64,000 nt of DNA from Lapillicoccus jejuensis (GTDB lineage: Bacteria; Actinomycetota; Actinomycetes; Actinomycetales; Dermatophilaceae): assembly GCF_006715055.1 (NCBI RefSeq), contig NZ_VFMN01000001.1, forward strand, positions 3,658,001 through 3,722,000. The letters run 5' to 3'. The notes below the pieces were generated by a model. That model searched no databases, was not told the DNA's origin, and saw nothing but the letters and a program-made list of their open reading frames with translations. A program made the position numbers and the translations under genes. This document shows positions 11,223 to 20,766 of the stretch, piece by piece; position 1 is the stretch's first letter, and each line of letters opens with the position of its first letter.

Positions 11223-13058
11223 ATGTCCGACCCCACCCAGCCCGACCCCTCGCGCCACGAGCGCGAGCAGCGCCGCGGGGTGGCCGGCGGTCCGGACCAC
11301 CCGGGCCCCGGCGCCGGCGGTGACCTCGGCCCTGACCTCGGCGCCGACCTCGAGCGTCAGCGCGACCGCCTCCAGGAGGAGGTGCGCGACCTGCGCGACG
11401 CCCTGCGCTCCGGACCGACCCGGGCCCGCGAGCTGGAGAACCGCGTCCTGCAGCTGCAGACGTCGCTGTCGACGCTGTCCAACCAGAACGAGCGGCTCGT
11501 GCGCACCCTCAAGGAGGCCCGCGAGCAGATCGTCACGCTCAAGTCGGAGGTCGACCGCCTGGCCCAGCCGCCGTCGGCGTACGGGCTGATCCTCGAGTCG
11601 TACGACGACGCGACCGTCGACATCCTCACCTCCGGTCGCAAGATGCGGGTGGCGGTCAGCCCGTCGGTGGACCCGTCCCTGCTGAGCCAGGGCCGGGAGG
11701 TCATGCTCAACGAGGCGCTCAACGTCGTCGCGGCCTGCGGGTTCGAGCGGGTCGGCGAGGTCGTCATGGTCAAGGAGCTGCTCGACGACGACCGGCTGCT
11801 CGTCGTCGCGCACGCCGACGAGGAGCGGATCGTGCGCCGCGCCGAGTCGCTGACCCTGCAGGGCGAGCCGGTCCGCATCGGTGACGCGCTCATGCTCGAC
11901 ACCCGCTCGGGGTTCGTCTACGAGCGGATCCCCAAGGCCGAGGTGCAGGACCTCGTCCTCGAGGAGGTCCCCGACATCGCCTACGAGGACATCGGCGGGC
12001 TCGGCGACCAGATCGAGGCCATCCGCGACGCCGTCGAGCTGCCCTACCTGCACCCCGACCTGTTCAAGGAGCACCGGCTCAAGCCGCCGAAGGGGATCCT
12101 GCTCTACGGCCCGCCCGGCTGCGGCAAGACGCTCATCGCCAAGGCGGTCGCGGCCTCGCTGGCCCGCAAGGTCGCCGAGCGCACCGGCCAGCAGCTGGAG
12201 AAGAGCTACTTCCTCAACATCAAGGGCCCCGAGCTGCTCAACAAGTACGTCGGCGAGACCGAGCGGCACATCCGGCTGATCTTCCAGCGCGCCCGCGAGA
12301 AGGCGTCCGAGGGCACCCCGGTCGTCGTCTTCTTCGACGAGATGGACTCGCTCTTCCGCACCCGCGGGTCGGGCGTCTCCAGCGACACCGAGACGACGAT
12401 CGTGCCGCAGCTGCTGTCGGAGATCGACGGCGTCGAGCGGCTGGAGAACGTCATCGTCATCGGCGCGTCCAACCGCGAGGACATGATCGACCCGGCCATC
12501 CTGCGTCCCGGCCGGCTCGACGTGAAGATCAAGATCGAGCGCCCCGACGCCGAGAGCGCCCGCGACATCTTCAGCAAGTACCTCACCGCCGACCTGCCGC
12601 TTCACGACCACGACCTGCGGGTCAACGGCGGCAGCGCGAGCGAGACCGTCGACGCGATGATCCAGGCGACCGTCGAGCGGATGTACTCCGAGATCGACGA
12701 CAACCGGTTCCTCGAGGTGACCTACGCCGGCGGCGACAAGGAGGTCCTCTACTTCAAGGACTTCAACTCCGGCGCGATGATCCAGAACATCGTCGACCGC
12801 GCCAAGAAGATGGCCATCAAGGACCTGCTCACCACCGGAGCCCGCGGCATCCGGGTCGAGCACCTGCTCGAGTCGTGCGTGGCCGAGTTCAAGGAGAACG
12901 AGGACCTGCCCAACACGACGAACCCCGACGACTGGGCGCGCATCTCGGGCAAGAAGGGGGAGCGGATCGTCTACATCCGCACCCTCATCAACACCAAGGA
13001 CGGCACCGAGCCCGGCCGCTCGATCCACAACGTCGCCAACACCGGCCAGTACCTGTAG
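11223..13058 (+). CDS. arc: proteasome-associated AAA+ ATPase (ARC/Mpa)
   Basis: A 611-residue hexameric unfoldase that binds Pup and feeds pupylated proteins to the 20S core. Order of parts: acidic/basic N-terminus, coiled coil about residues 40-115 ([19 protein letters not shown] onward) that binds Pup, an interdomain OB region, then the AAA+ module with Walker A GPPGCGKT at about 296 and Walker [10 protein letters not shown] near 370. The last residues are GQYL, the penultimate-Tyr gate-opening tail of Mpa/ARC. The ATG at 11223 fits the GGAGG; the GTG at 11217 is too close to it. The gene ends in a strong terminator. Confidence 0.97.
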   Translation: MSDPTQPDPSRHEREQRRGVAGGPDHPGPGAGGDLGPDLGADLERQRDRLQEEVRDLRDALRSGPTRARELENRVLQLQTSLSTLSNQNERLVRTLKEAREQIVTLKSEVDRLAQPPSAYGLILESYDDATVDILTSGRKMRVAVSPSVDPSLLSQGREVMLNEALNVVAACGFERVGEVVMVKELLDDDRLLVVAHADEERIVRRAESLTLQGEPVRIGDALMLDTRSGFVYERIPKAEVQDLVLEEVPDIAYEDIGGLGDQIEAIRDAVELPYLHPDLFKEHRLKPPKGILLYGPPGCGKTLIAKAVAASLARKVAERTGQQLEKSYFLNIKGPELLNKYVGETERHIRLIFQRAREKASEGTPVVVFFDEMDSLFRTRGSGVSSDTETTIVPQLLSEIDGVERLENVIVIGASNREDMIDPAILRPGRLDVKIKIERPDAESARDIFSKYLTADLPLHDHDLRVNGGSASETVDAMIQATVERMYSEIDDNRFLEVTYAGGDKEVLYFKDFNSGAMIQNIVDRAKKMAIKDLLTTGARGIRVEHLLESCVAEFKENEDLPNTTNPDDWARISGKKGERIVYIRTLINTKDGTEPGRSIHNVANTGQYL

Positions 13059-13092
13059 CGACCTCCGGCACCTGTCGCACCCGCTCGACCCT

Positions 13093-13122
13093 CGGGCCCG
13101 TCGCCACCCGGCGACGGGCCCG
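13093..13122 (+). terminator. terminator hairpin after arc
   Basis: Perfect 13-bp stem (CGGGCCCGTCGCC at 13093-13105 with its complement at 13110-13122) and a 4-nt loop, 34 bp after the arc stop. Confidence 0.75.
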
Positions 13123-13163
13123 TCGTCGTGCCCGGCCGTTGACAGCCGTCGGCGACCGGTGCA

Positions 13164-13186
13164 TGATCAACCGATCAGTTGATCAA
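13164..13186. promoter_or_regulatory. probable ArsR-type operator
   Basis: The segment contains TGATCAAC (13164-13171) and its exact inverse GTTGATCA (13178-13185), and three GATCA pentamers spaced exactly 8 bp apart. It sits just before the regulator gene, as expected for autoregulation. Confidence 0.6.
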
Positions 13187-13203
13187 TGGTGAGGTTGAAC
13201 ACG

Positions 13204-13578
13204 ATGGCGGGTCGACGGACCACCGACGAGGGTGGGGAGGCGGGTCTCGACCGCGCCTTCCTCGCCCTCGCCGACCCCGTACGACGTGCCCTCGTCGCCC
13301 GCCTCAGCCTCGGTCCGCTCACCGTCGGGGAGCTCGCCGCCCCGCACCCGATCTCCTTGCAGGCGATCTCCCAGCACATCCGCGTCCTCGAGGAGGCGGG
13401 GCTGGTCAGCCGCACCCGCGACGCGCAGCGCCGCCCCGTCCACCTCGAGCCGGCCCGCCTCGAGGAGCTGACCGCCTGGATCGACCGCTACCGCCTCGCC
13501 GCCGAGCAGCGCTTCCGCACGCTCGACGCCCTGCTCGCCACCCCGCCCGCCATGCCGACCGAGGAGCCACCGTCATGA
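13204..13578 (+). CDS. ArsR-family winged-helix repressor
   Basis: A 124-residue winged-helix protein: DRAFLALADPVRRALVARL (helix 1 signature), LTVGELAAPHPISLQAISQHIRVLEEAGLV (recognition helix) and RTRDAQRRPVHLEPA (wing). No metal-binding CxC motif is present, so it is the non-metal type usually paired with SRPBCC genes. The ATG at 13204 is preferred over ATG 13186, because the latter overlaps the operator and lacks a ribosome site. The stop overlaps the start of the next gene (ATGA). Probably represses its own three-gene operon. Confidence 0.85.
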   Translation: MAGRRTTDEGGEAGLDRAFLALADPVRRALVARLSLGPLTVGELAAPHPISLQAISQHIRVLEEAGLVSRTRDAQRRPVHLEPARLEELTAWIDRYRLAAEQRFRTLDALLATPPAMPTEEPPS

Positions 13579-14057
13579 GCAACGCCCTGCACGTCACCGC
13601 CCCGCAGGGGCAGCCGAGTCTCGCGTTCGTGCGCGAGGTCGACGCCCCCGTCGCCGCCGTGTTCGCCGCCCACCGCGACCCCGACCTCCTGGCCCGCTGG
13701 CTGGGGCCGCACGGCTACGAGATGGTCGTGACCGAGTACGACTTCCGCTCCGGCGGACGCTGGCGCTACGTCCACCGCAACCCCGCCGGCGACGAGTTCG
13801 GCTTCCACGGCTGCTTCCACACGGTCCGCGACGACGAGCTGGCCGTGCAGACCTTCGAGTTCGAGGTCGCCCCCGACCACGTCAGCCTCGACACCGTGCG
13901 GTTCGAGCCGCTCGAGGGCGGGCGCACCCGGCTGCGGGGGTCCTCGGTCTTCCAGAGCGTCGAGGCCCGCGACGCCATGGTCGCCTCCGGCATGGAGCGC
14001 GGGATGCGCGAGGGCTACGAGCGTCTCGACGTCGTCCTGACCGCGCCGGGGGCCTGA
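13575..14057 (+). CDS. SRPBCC (AHSA1/START-like) domain protein
   Basis: 160 residues with the helix-grip signature: VREVDAPVAAVFAAHRDPDLLARWLGP, then DFRSGGRWRYVHRNPAGDEFGFHG and a C-terminal helix with AMVASGMERGMREGYERLD. Members bind hydrophobic ligands and are very often encoded with an ArsR regulator, as here (ATGA overlap). The ligand is unknown. Confidence 0.85.
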   Translation: MSNALHVTAPQGQPSLAFVREVDAPVAAVFAAHRDPDLLARWLGPHGYEMVVTEYDFRSGGRWRYVHRNPAGDEFGFHGCFHTVRDDELAVQTFEFEVAPDHVSLDTVRFEPLEGGRTRLRGSSVFQSVEARDAMVASGMERGMREGYERLDVVLTAPGA

Positions 14058-14058
14058 C

Positions 14059-14487
14059 GTGGACTGGACCCTGGAGGTCGTCGTCCTGCCGGTGTCGGAC
14101 CTCGACCGGGCCATCACCTTCTACCGGGACCGGGTCGGCTTCCACCTCGACCACGACGTGCACACCGAGCACATGCGGATCGTGCAGCTGACCCCGACGG
14201 GGTCCGGCTGCTCGCTGGTCCTCGGCGACCTCCCGGCACAGCGGCAGATGGAGCCGGGGTCGATGCGCGGCCTGCAGCTCGTCGTCGCCGACGCCGCCAC
14301 CGCCCGGGCGGAGCTCGTCGCGCGGGGTGTGGACTGCGACGAGATCAGCGTCATCGACCCGCGCGACGGGGGGACGTTCTTCGGGTTCTCCGACCCCGAC
14401 GGCAACACCTGGGCCGTGCAGGAGCTGCGCGTCCGGGCGGACCGGCCGCTCATCCCGGTGGACCACCGGGACCGCAACGGGGGGTGA
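14059..14487 (+). CDS. VOC (glyoxalase/bleomycin-resistance) superfamily protein
   Basis: A 142-residue protein with paired beta-alpha-beta-beta-beta modules: VLPVSDLDRAITFYRDRVGFHL at the start and FGFSDPDGNTWAVQEL at the end, typical of VOC metalloenzymes or sequestering proteins. GTG start one base after the preceding stop, third gene of the ArsR operon. Could be a dioxygenase-like or ligand-binding protein; no substrate evidence. Confidence 0.85.
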   Translation: MDWTLEVVVLPVSDLDRAITFYRDRVGFHLDHDVHTEHMRIVQLTPTGSGCSLVLGDLPAQRQMEPGSMRGLQLVVADAATARAELVARGVDCDEISVIDPRDGGTFFGFSDPDGNTWAVQELRVRADRPLIPVDHRDRNGG

Positions 14488-14556
14488 GCACGGCGGCTTC
14501 CCGCCAGCGACGTCGGGAGGGCGACCGGACCGTTCCCAGCCACCTCCCGGAGTCGC

Positions 14557-14562
14557 TATCGT
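14557..14562 (+). promoter_or_regulatory. possible -10 hexamer TATCGT before the secreted metalloprotease
   Basis: It lies in the 143-bp gap after the VOC gene, about 70 bp before the ATG at 14631. The same octamer GCTATCGT precedes the acetyltransferase gene at 49307. Confidence 0.3.
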
Positions 14563-14630
14563 GCGGGCGCCGGAGCCCCGGCCGGCGCCGTGGTCCCGGC
14601 GCCGCACGACCCGACGTGGAAGGTCCTGCC

Positions 14631-15623
14631 ATGCGCCGTCCCCTGTCCCTGCGCACCCTCGTCCCGGTCGTGGCCCTCGCGGCCGCGGCTCTCGCCGTCC
14701 CGGCGACCGCGTCGCAGGCCGCCCCGTCGGCGGGGGTCGGTGCCGCCGTGCCCGTGGCCTCGGGCGTCCGCGCCCCGGCCCCGGTCGTCCCGCTCACCGT
14801 CGGCGACGCCCCGGCCGTCCCGACCTCCGTCGCCGAGCCCGCCGCGAAGGCCGTCACCGCCCGGTTCGTCGTGACCTACCACGGCTTCAGCGCGCCGGCC
14901 CGGGCCGCCTTCCAGCGGGCCGTCGACTACTGGTCGACCCAGGTGACCTCGTCGGTGCCCATCACCGTCGACGCGACGTACACCGCCCTCGGCCCCGGCA
15001 TCCTCGGCTCGGCCGGGCCGTCGTCGGTCTGGCGCGACTTCGCGGGGGCCCCGAAGGCCGGCACCTGGTACGTCGACGCGGTCGCCAACAGGCGGCACGG
15101 CAGCCAGCTCGACCCCAGCCCCGACGTCGTCGCGCGCTTCAGCAGCTCGTTCGGCAACTGGTCCTTCGGGACCGGGAGCGCGCCCGCCGGCACCTACGAC
15201 TTCCAGTCCGTCGTCACCCACGAGCTCGGCCACGGCCTCGGCTTCCTCGGCGCCGGCATCGTCTCCAGCGGCCAGAGCAGCGTCCGGCTGCTCGGCTTCC
15301 CCATCGCCTACGACCTGGCGACGAGGAAGGGCACGACGAAGCTCCTCTCCCTCCCCGACGGCTCCGCGACGCTGGCGTCGGCGCTGACCAGCAACGCCGT
15401 CACCTTCGACACGACGAAGGTCCGGGGCGTCAACGGGGGCAAGCCGGCCTCGCTCTACGCGCCGTCCACGTGGCAGCAGGGCAGCAGCTACTCGCACCTC
15501 GACGAGGCGACGTACCGCGCCGGGGACCGGGACTCGCTGATGACCCCGAAGCTGGGCTCGGGGGAGACGATCCGCTCGGCCGGGCCGATCACGAAGGCGG
15601 TGCTCAAGGCCGTCGGCTGGTGA
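14631..15623 (+). CDS. secreted zinc metalloprotease-like protein
   Basis: 330 residues with a clear Sec signal peptide (MRRPLSLRTLVPVVALAAAALAVPATASQA) and a mature domain bearing THELGHGLGF: zinc ligands His197 and His201 and catalytic Glu198, in the HExxHxxGF form. The region after it (RLLGFPIAYDLA, YSHLDEATY, DSLMTPKL) resembles a family of bacterial extracellular proteins of unknown substrate; the later SHLD/LMTP pattern recalls the metzincin Met-turn. ATG 14631 has GGAAGG upstream. Its last 20 bp overlap the converging DUF3054 gene. Confidence 0.75.
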   Translation: MRRPLSLRTLVPVVALAAAALAVPATASQAAPSAGVGAAVPVASGVRAPAPVVPLTVGDAPAVPTSVAEPAAKAVTARFVVTYHGFSAPARAAFQRAVDYWSTQVTSSVPITVDATYTALGPGILGSAGPSSVWRDFAGAPKAGTWYVDAVANRRHGSQLDPSPDVVARFSSSFGNWSFGTGSAPAGTYDFQSVVTHELGHGLGFLGAGIVSSGQSSVRLLGFPIAYDLATRKGTTKLLSLPDGSATLASALTSNAVTFDTTKVRGVNGGKPASLYAPSTWQQGSSYSHLDEATYRAGDRDSLMTPKLGSGETIRSAGPITKAVLKAVGW

Positions 15624-15999
15624 CCACCGGCGCCAGCAGGCGCCACCCCAGCAGCGTCAGCGCCAGGAACAGCCCCGCCACCACGACGAACGACGGGGCC
15701 GTGCCCGCGCCGCTGACGACGCGCAGCAGCATCCCGAGGACCAGCGTGCTCGCCCAGACCAGCACGCCGTCGCACCGCACGTCGAGCGGCCACCGCCCGC
15801 GCAGCCGGGCCACGGCCCAGCCGACCGCGGCACCGGCGAGGAACGGCCACGCCACCGCGAGCACGCCGGTCACCGCGTCCTGCTCGCCGTGGCTGGCCCG
15901 GCCCACGGCGGCGAACACGAGCACGACGACGACGTCGAGCAGGGCGGCGACGGCGACGGGCGTCGTACGGCGGGTGCGGGTGCGGTCGACGAGGCTCAC
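15604..15999 (-). CDS. DUF3054 integral membrane protein
   Basis: 131 residues with four predicted TM helices. Contains RASHGE followed by VAWPFLAGAAVGW, the pattern I associate with the DUF3054 family. Function unknown. Divergent from nothing nearby; converges with the metalloprotease gene with a 20-bp overlap. Confidence 0.75.
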   Translation of the reverse strand: MSLVDRTRTRRTTPVAVAALLDVVVVLVFAAVGRASHGEQDAVTGVLAVAWPFLAGAAVGWAVARLRGRWPLDVRCDGVLVWASTLVLGMLLRVVSGAGTAPSFVVVAGLFLALTLLGWRLLAPVVTSRRP

Positions 16000-16022
16000 G
16001 GGCCCCAGCCTCGCACGACCGC

Positions 16023-17000
16023 TCAGAACGGCAGGCGCGGCTGGGGCGGTGCGTGGGTCGGGTCGACGCCCTCGAAGAGCGACGACACCGAGCGGCCGTG
16101 GTGGATCCGCGAGATGGCCTCGGCGAAGAGCCGGTCCACCGAGCGGATCCGCAGCTCGGGCCAGTCCGCCGGCGGCGGGACCGTGTCGGTCGTGACGACC
16201 TCGCTGATCATCGGGTGGTCGCGCAGCCGCTCGACGGCGCGCCCGGCGAACAGGCCGTGGGTGCAGGCCACCGACGCCTCGGTGCAGCCCTGGTCCTTGA
16301 GCCGCTCGAGCAGCTCGACGATCGAGCCTCCGGTGGCGATCTCGTCGTCGAGGACGATGGCCCGGCGGCCGGCGACGTCACCGACGATCGAGTCGATGAC
16401 GACCCGGTCGTCGCCGAGCCGCTGCTTGTTGCCGGCGGCGACGGGCAGGCCGAGCAGCCGCGCGAACTGGGTGGCCGTCTTGGCGTTGCCGAGGTCGGGG
16501 GAGACGACGACCGTGTCGGTGAGGTCCTCGTCGCGGTAGTGGTCGGCGAGCACCCCGATGGCCGTGAGGTGGTCGACCGGGACGGAGAAGAACCCGTGCA
16601 CCTGCGGGGCGTGCAGCGCCATCGTCAGCACCCGGTCCGCGCCGGCGGTGACGAGCATGTCGGCGACGAGGCGGCCGCCGATCGAGATCCGCGGCGCGTC
16701 CTTCTTGTCCGAGCGCGCGTAGGCGTAGTGCGGCATGACGACCGTGATCTGCGAGGCCGACGCCCCGCGGGCCGCGTCGATCATCAGCAGCAGCTCCATG
16801 AGGTGCTCCTGCGTCGGCGGCACGAGCGGCTGGACGAGGTAGACGTCCTGCTGCCGGCAGTTCTCCAGCAGCTGCACCTGGAGGCAGTCGTTGCTGAACC
16901 GCTTGATGTCGACGGGGGAGCGGCGTACCCCGAGGTGCTCGCAGATCCGGTCCGCGAGGGCGGGGTGGGCGTGGCCGGAGAAGACGACGACGTCGTTCAC
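16023..17000 (-). CDS. prs: ribose-phosphate pyrophosphokinase (variant form)
   Basis: A 325-residue enzyme making PRPP from ribose 5-phosphate and ATP. Recognisable parts: flexible-loop region YARSDKKDAPRISIGGRLVAD, LHAPQVHGFFSVPVDHL, and the PRPP-binding loop VLDDEIATGGSI. The canonical class I loop is DDxxxTGGT (or TAGT), so Ser in place of the final Thr and the SDKKDAPRIS loop mark a distinct subgroup also present in Streptomyces. Start is GTG 17000 with AGAGG upstream. Whether it is the only PRPP synthetase of the organism cannot be told from this window. Confidence 0.88.
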   Translation of the reverse strand: MNDVVVFSGHAHPALADRICEHLGVRRSPVDIKRFSNDCLQVQLLENCRQQDVYLVQPLVPPTQEHLMELLLMIDAARGASASQITVVMPHYAYARSDKKDAPRISIGGRLVADMLVTAGADRVLTMALHAPQVHGFFSVPVDHLTAIGVLADHYRDEDLTDTVVVSPDLGNAKTATQFARLLGLPVAAGNKQRLGDDRVVIDSIVGDVAGRRAIVLDDEIATGGSIVELLERLKDQGCTEASVACTHGLFAGRAVERLRDHPMISEVVTTDTVPPPADWPELRIRSVDRLFAEAISRIHHGRSVSSLFEGVDPTHAPPQPRLPF

Positions 17001-17092
17001 GCAGGCACCTCTCGTCGGGTGGCGTCGGGACCGCGGGGTGGGGCGCCGGTCCCGCGCGCCACCCTAGCCGCCCGGCCAGCCGTACGGAGGGG

Positions 17093-18109
17093 TCAGGGGC
17101 CCGCCGGCTGCTGAGTCGGCTGCTGAGTCGGGTGCAGCGCCCGCCGCAGCTCGGTGACGAGCTCGGCGCGGGCCTGGGCGCCGACCCGGGTGGCCCCGGG
17201 GAAGCTGTGGAAGCCGTGGGGCACGCCGACGTACCGCGTCGTGCGGACGGGCACCCCCGCGGCGGCCAGGGCCGCGCCGTACGCCTCGCCCTCGTCGCGC
17301 AGCGGGTCGTGCTCGGCGGTCTGGACCAGCGCGGGCGGCAGGCCGGCCAGGTCGGCGTAATAGGGCGACACGAGCGGGTCGTCGCGGGTCAGCCCGCTGT
17401 CGTCGACGTAGGCGGCGAGGAAGGCGTCGATCTGCCGCGTGGTGAGGACGGGCGCGTCGGCCTTCTCGCGCACCGAGGGGAAGGTCTGGCGGGCGTCGAC
17501 GCCCGGGTAGAGCAGCGCCTGGAGCGCGATCGTGGGGCCGCCCTCGTCGCGCAGGACCTGGCAGGCGACCGCGGAGAGGTTGCCGCCGGCCGAGTCGCCC
17601 CCGACGGCGAGCCGGTCGGGGTCGCCGCCGAGCGACCCGGCGGCCTCCGCGGCCCAGCGCAGCGCGTCGACGCTGTCCTGCGCCGCCCGCGGTGCCTTGT
17701 GCTCCGGGGCCATCCGGTAGTCGACGTTGAGCACGAGGGCGCCGACCTGCGCGGCGAGGTGGGCGCACAGGGCGTCGTACCCCCGCACGTTGCCGAGGAC
17801 CCAGCCGCCGCCGTGCAGGTAGACGAGCACGGGCACCGGGCCGCGGGCGTCCGCCGGCGCGTAGGTGCGCACCGACAGCGGGTGGCCGTCGCGGGCCCGG
17901 GCGGTGGCCCAGCCGAGCCGGACGCCGCGCGGGACGGCGCCGGTCACCCAGGTGACGGGCGGCACCGCCGGCGGGACGCGCCGGCGCTGGGCGACGATCT
18001 CCTCCTGGCTCATCGCGCCGACGTCGAGGCCGCCGGTGCGGTCCAGCAGGCCGGTGAGCAGCCGGGTGGACAGGGGCATCGGGTAGCGCGAGGAGCGCGA
18101 GCGGGCCAC
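17093..18109 (-). CDS. alpha/beta hydrolase, hormone-sensitive-lipase-type esterase
   Basis: 338 residues. Oxyanion-hole motif VYLHGGGWVLGNV, nucleophile motif VGGDSAGGNLSA, and late catalytic residues in EHDPLRDEGEAY (Asp) and GVPHGFHSF (His) define the HSL (bacterial HSL/family IV) carboxylesterases. GTG 18109 is the start, with AGGA upstream; the further-upstream frame overlaps the divergent dop promoter. No signal peptide, so it is cytosolic. Physiological substrate unknown. Confidence 0.88.
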   Translation of the reverse strand: MARSRSSRYPMPLSTRLLTGLLDRTGGLDVGAMSQEEIVAQRRRVPPAVPPVTWVTGAVPRGVRLGWATARARDGHPLSVRTYAPADARGPVPVLVYLHGGGWVLGNVRGYDALCAHLAAQVGALVLNVDYRMAPEHKAPRAAQDSVDALRWAAEAAGSLGGDPDRLAVGGDSAGGNLSAVACQVLRDEGGPTIALQALLYPGVDARQTFPSVREKADAPVLTTRQIDAFLAAYVDDSGLTRDDPLVSPYYADLAGLPPALVQTAEHDPLRDEGEAYGAALAAAGVPVRTTRYVGVPHGFHSFPGATRVGAQARAELVTELRRALHPTQQPTQQPAGP

Positions 18110-18147
18110 GGCGCCATCCTGCCCCGCCCGCTGTCGGAGGGCGCGCA

Positions 18148-18153
18148 TAGGGT
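18148..18153 (+). promoter_or_regulatory. -10 hexamer TAGGGT of dop
   Basis: Seven bases before the ATG at 18161. Confidence 0.5.
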
Positions 18154-18160
18154 GACGAGC

Positions 18161-19687
18161 ATGACGGTGCGTCGGGTGATGGGGGTCGAGACGGAGTACG
18201 GCATCTCCGTGCCCGGGGACCCGGGGGCCAACCCGATGGTGCTGTCCGGGCACGTGGTCAACGCCTACGCCAGCACGCACGGCGTCCGGTCGGGGCGCGC
18301 GGCGTGGGACTACGCCGACGAGGCGCCGCTGCGCGACGCGCGCGGGTTCGAGATGGGGCGCGGGGTCGCCGACCCCAGCCAGCTGACCGACGTCGAGGAC
18401 CCGACCCTGGCCAACGTCGTCCTCACCAACGGCGCCCGGCTCTACGTCGACCACGCGCACCCGGAGTACTCCTCGCCCGAGGTCACGACCCCGCGCGACG
18501 CCGTGCGCTGGGACCGCGCCGGCGAGCTGGTCATGCTCGAGTCCGTACGACGCCTCGCCGCCTCCCCGGGGGAGCCGGGGGTCAACCTCTACAAGAACAA
18601 CACCGACGGCAAGGGCGCGTCGTACGGGACCCACGAGAACTACCTCATGCGGCGCGAGACCCCGTTCGCCGAGGTCGTGCGCCACCTCATCCCGTTCTTC
18701 GTCGCGCGGCAGGCGATGTGCGGCTCGGGCCGGGTCGGCATCGGCCAGGACTCGCGCACGGCGGGGTACCAGCTGAGCCAGCGGGCCGACTTCTTCGAGG
18801 TCGAGGTCGGGCTGGAGACCACGCTCAAGCGGCCGATCATCAACACCCGCGACGAGCCGCACGCCGTCGCCGACCTCTACCGGCGGCTGCACGTCATCAT
18901 CGGCGACGCCAACCACGGCGACGTCGCCAACCTGCTCAAGCTCGGCACGACCTCGCTCGTCCTGGCGATGGTCGAGGACGGTGCGGTCGGGCGCGACCTC
19001 ACCCTCGACAAGCCGGTCGCCACGCTGCACGCCATCTCGCACGACCCGACGCTGCGGACGACGGCGACGCTGCGCGACGGGCGCACGCTCACCGCCGTCC
19101 AGCTGCTGTGGGAGTACTTCCACGCGGCGGCGTCGTACCTCGAGCAGCGCGGGCACACCGCGGCCGACGACCCCGACACCGCCGAGGTCATGGGCCTGTG
19201 GGAGTCGGTGCTGACCCGGCTCGAGCGCGACCCGATGGAGTGCGCCGCCGACCTGGACTGGGTGGCCAAGCTGTCGCTGCTCGAGGGGTACCGCGAGCGC
19301 GACGGCCTGTCCTGGGGCGACCCCCGGCTGCGGGCCATCGACATCCAGTGGAGCGACGTCCGCCCCGAGAAGGGGCTCTTCCACCGGCTGCGCGAGCGCG
19401 GACGGATCACCCGCCTCGTCGAGGACCCCCTCGTCGCCGACGCCGTGACGCAGCCGCCGACCGACACCCGGGCCTGGTTCCGCGGCAAGTGCCTGGAGAA
19501 GTTCGCGCCGCAGATCGCCGCGGCCTCGTGGGACTCGGTGATCTTCGACGTCCCCGGTCGGCACGCCCTGCAGCGGGTGCCGATGCTCGAGCCGCTGCGC
19601 GGCACGCAGGCGCACGTGGGCGAGATCATGGACCGCTCCCCGGACGTCGTCACGCTCCTTCGTGAGCTGGACGCCGCCGCCGGTTAG
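18161..19687 (+). CDS. dop: deamidase/depupylase of Pup (Dop)
   Basis: 508 residues, of the carboxylate-amine-ligase-like fold shared with PafA. N-terminal GVETEYGI holds the ATP/metal Glu residues; a Dop-specific insertion follows ([15 protein letters not shown]). Other landmarks: [46 protein letters not shown]. Dop converts the C-terminal Gln of Pup to Glu before ligation and also removes Pup from substrates. Here Pup ends in Gln, so Dop is required. It lies directly upstream of pup, and the pup promoter overlaps its stop codon. Confidence 0.96.
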   Translation: MTVRRVMGVETEYGISVPGDPGANPMVLSGHVVNAYASTHGVRSGRAAWDYADEAPLRDARGFEMGRGVADPSQLTDVEDPTLANVVLTNGARLYVDHAHPEYSSPEVTTPRDAVRWDRAGELVMLESVRRLAASPGEPGVNLYKNNTDGKGASYGTHENYLMRRETPFAEVVRHLIPFFVARQAMCGSGRVGIGQDSRTAGYQLSQRADFFEVEVGLETTLKRPIINTRDEPHAVADLYRRLHVIIGDANHGDVANLLKLGTTSLVLAMVEDGAVGRDLTLDKPVATLHAISHDPTLRTTATLRDGRTLTAVQLLWEYFHAAASYLEQRGHTAADDPDTAEVMGLWESVLTRLERDPMECAADLDWVAKLSLLEGYRERDGLSWGDPRLRAIDIQWSDVRPEKGLFHRLRERGRITRLVEDPLVADAVTQPPTDTRAWFRGKCLEKFAPQIAAASWDSVIFDVPGRHALQRVPMLEPLRGTQAHVGEIMDRSPDVVTLLRELDAAAG

Positions 19688-19690
19688 GGT
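19685..19690 (+). promoter_or_regulatory. -10 hexamer TAGGGT of the pup-prcB-prcA operon
   Basis: The hexamer begins with the TAG stop codon of dop. It lies 45 bp before the pup ATG, giving a leader with the ribosome site GAGGGAGG. Confidence 0.45.
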
Positions 19691-19735
19691 CGAGGGAGCA
19701 GGGCCCACCAGCACGCACGAGAGAGGGAGGGCGCC

Positions 19736-19942
19736 ATGCCCAGCCAGGAGCAGAGCCGGCCGCAGCGCCGCGACGACGAGCCCGCCGACGCCCCGGAGCC
19801 CACTCCCGCGTCGCCGGAGGCGAGCGCCCGCAAGGAGGCGCTCGACGACGACATCGACAGCATGCTCGACGAGATCGACGGCGTGCTGGAGAGCAACGCC
19901 GAGGAGTTCGTCCGCGGCTTCGTCCAGAAGGGCGGCCAGTGA
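19736..19942 (+). CDS. pup: prokaryotic ubiquitin-like protein Pup
   Basis: 68 residues, mostly disordered and acidic, with the Arc-binding helical segment [20 protein letters not shown] and the conserved end [12 protein letters not shown]. The final GGQ means it is made in the inactive Gln form. It is linked to substrate lysines by PafA after deamidation. The stop codon overlaps the GTG of prcB. Confidence 0.98.
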   Translation: MPSQEQSRPQRRDDEPADAPEPTPASPEASARKEALDDDIDSMLDEIDGVLESNAEEFVRGFVQKGGQ

Positions 19943-20766
19943 CCGACCCGTTCGCCTCCGGGCGCCTGCCGGGCGCCTTCACCACCCCCGGGTCGTCGTC
20001 CTTCACCGAGTTCGTCGGCCGGGTGTCGCCGCAGCTGCTGCCGGGCGGCCGCTCGCTGCCCGTGGGGGCGAGCATCGACGCGCCGCACGGCACGACGATC
20101 GTCGCCGTGGAGTACGCCGGCGGGGTGCTGCTGGCCGGTGACCGCCGCGCGACGATGGGCAACCTCATCGCCAACCGCGACATGGAGAAGGTCTTCGCCG
20201 CCGACGAGTACGCCGTGGTCGGGATCGCCGGCACCGCGGGGCTGGCCGTCGAGCTGGTCAAGCTCTACCAGGTCGAGCTCGAGCACTACGAGAAGATCGA
20301 GGGCACGCTGATGTCCGTCGAGGGCAAGGCCAACCGCCTCGCCTCGATGATCCGGGCCAACCTCGGGATGGCCATGCAGGGCCTGGCCGTGGTGCCGCTC
20401 TTCGCGGGCTACGACCTCGACGAGGGCGCCGGGCGGATCTACTCGTACGACGTCACCGGCGGCTGCTACCGCGAGCACGACCACCACAGCGTCGGGTCGG
20501 GGTCGATCTTCGCGCGTGGCTCGCTGAAGAAGCTGTGGCGGCCGGGGCAGGACGAGGCGACGGCCGTCCGCAACGCCGTCGAGGCGCTGTACGACGCCGC
20601 CGACGACGACTCCGCGACCGGCGGCCCCGACCTCGGCCGGCGGATCTGGCCGACCCTCGCCGTCGTCGACGAGGCCGGCGCGCGGTTCCTCGGCGACGAC
20701 GTCCTCGCGCAGGTGGTCGAGCAGGTCGTCGCCGGTCGTCAGGGCAACCCGGGAGGTGCGCGATGA
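19939..20766 (+). CDS. prcB: 20S proteasome beta subunit (catalytic)
   Basis: 275 residues. A propeptide of 51 residues ends in APHG; the next residue, Thr52 ([14 protein letters not shown]), becomes the N-terminal catalytic Thr after autoprocessing. Conserved LLAGDRRAT and GIAGTAG follow, and [18 protein letters not shown] near the end. GTG start overlaps the pup stop, and the gene overlaps prcA by ATGA, so the subunits are translationally coupled. Confidence 0.98.
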   Translation: MTDPFASGRLPGAFTTPGSSSFTEFVGRVSPQLLPGGRSLPVGASIDAPHGTTIVAVEYAGGVLLAGDRRATMGNLIANRDMEKVFAADEYAVVGIAGTAGLAVELVKLYQVELEHYEKIEGTLMSVEGKANRLASMIRANLGMAMQGLAVVPLFAGYDLDEGAGRIYSYDVTGGCYREHDHHSVGSGSIFARGSLKKLWRPGQDEATAVRNAVEALYDAADDDSATGGPDLGRRIWPTLAVVDEAGARFLGDDVLAQVVEQVVAGRQGNPGGAR

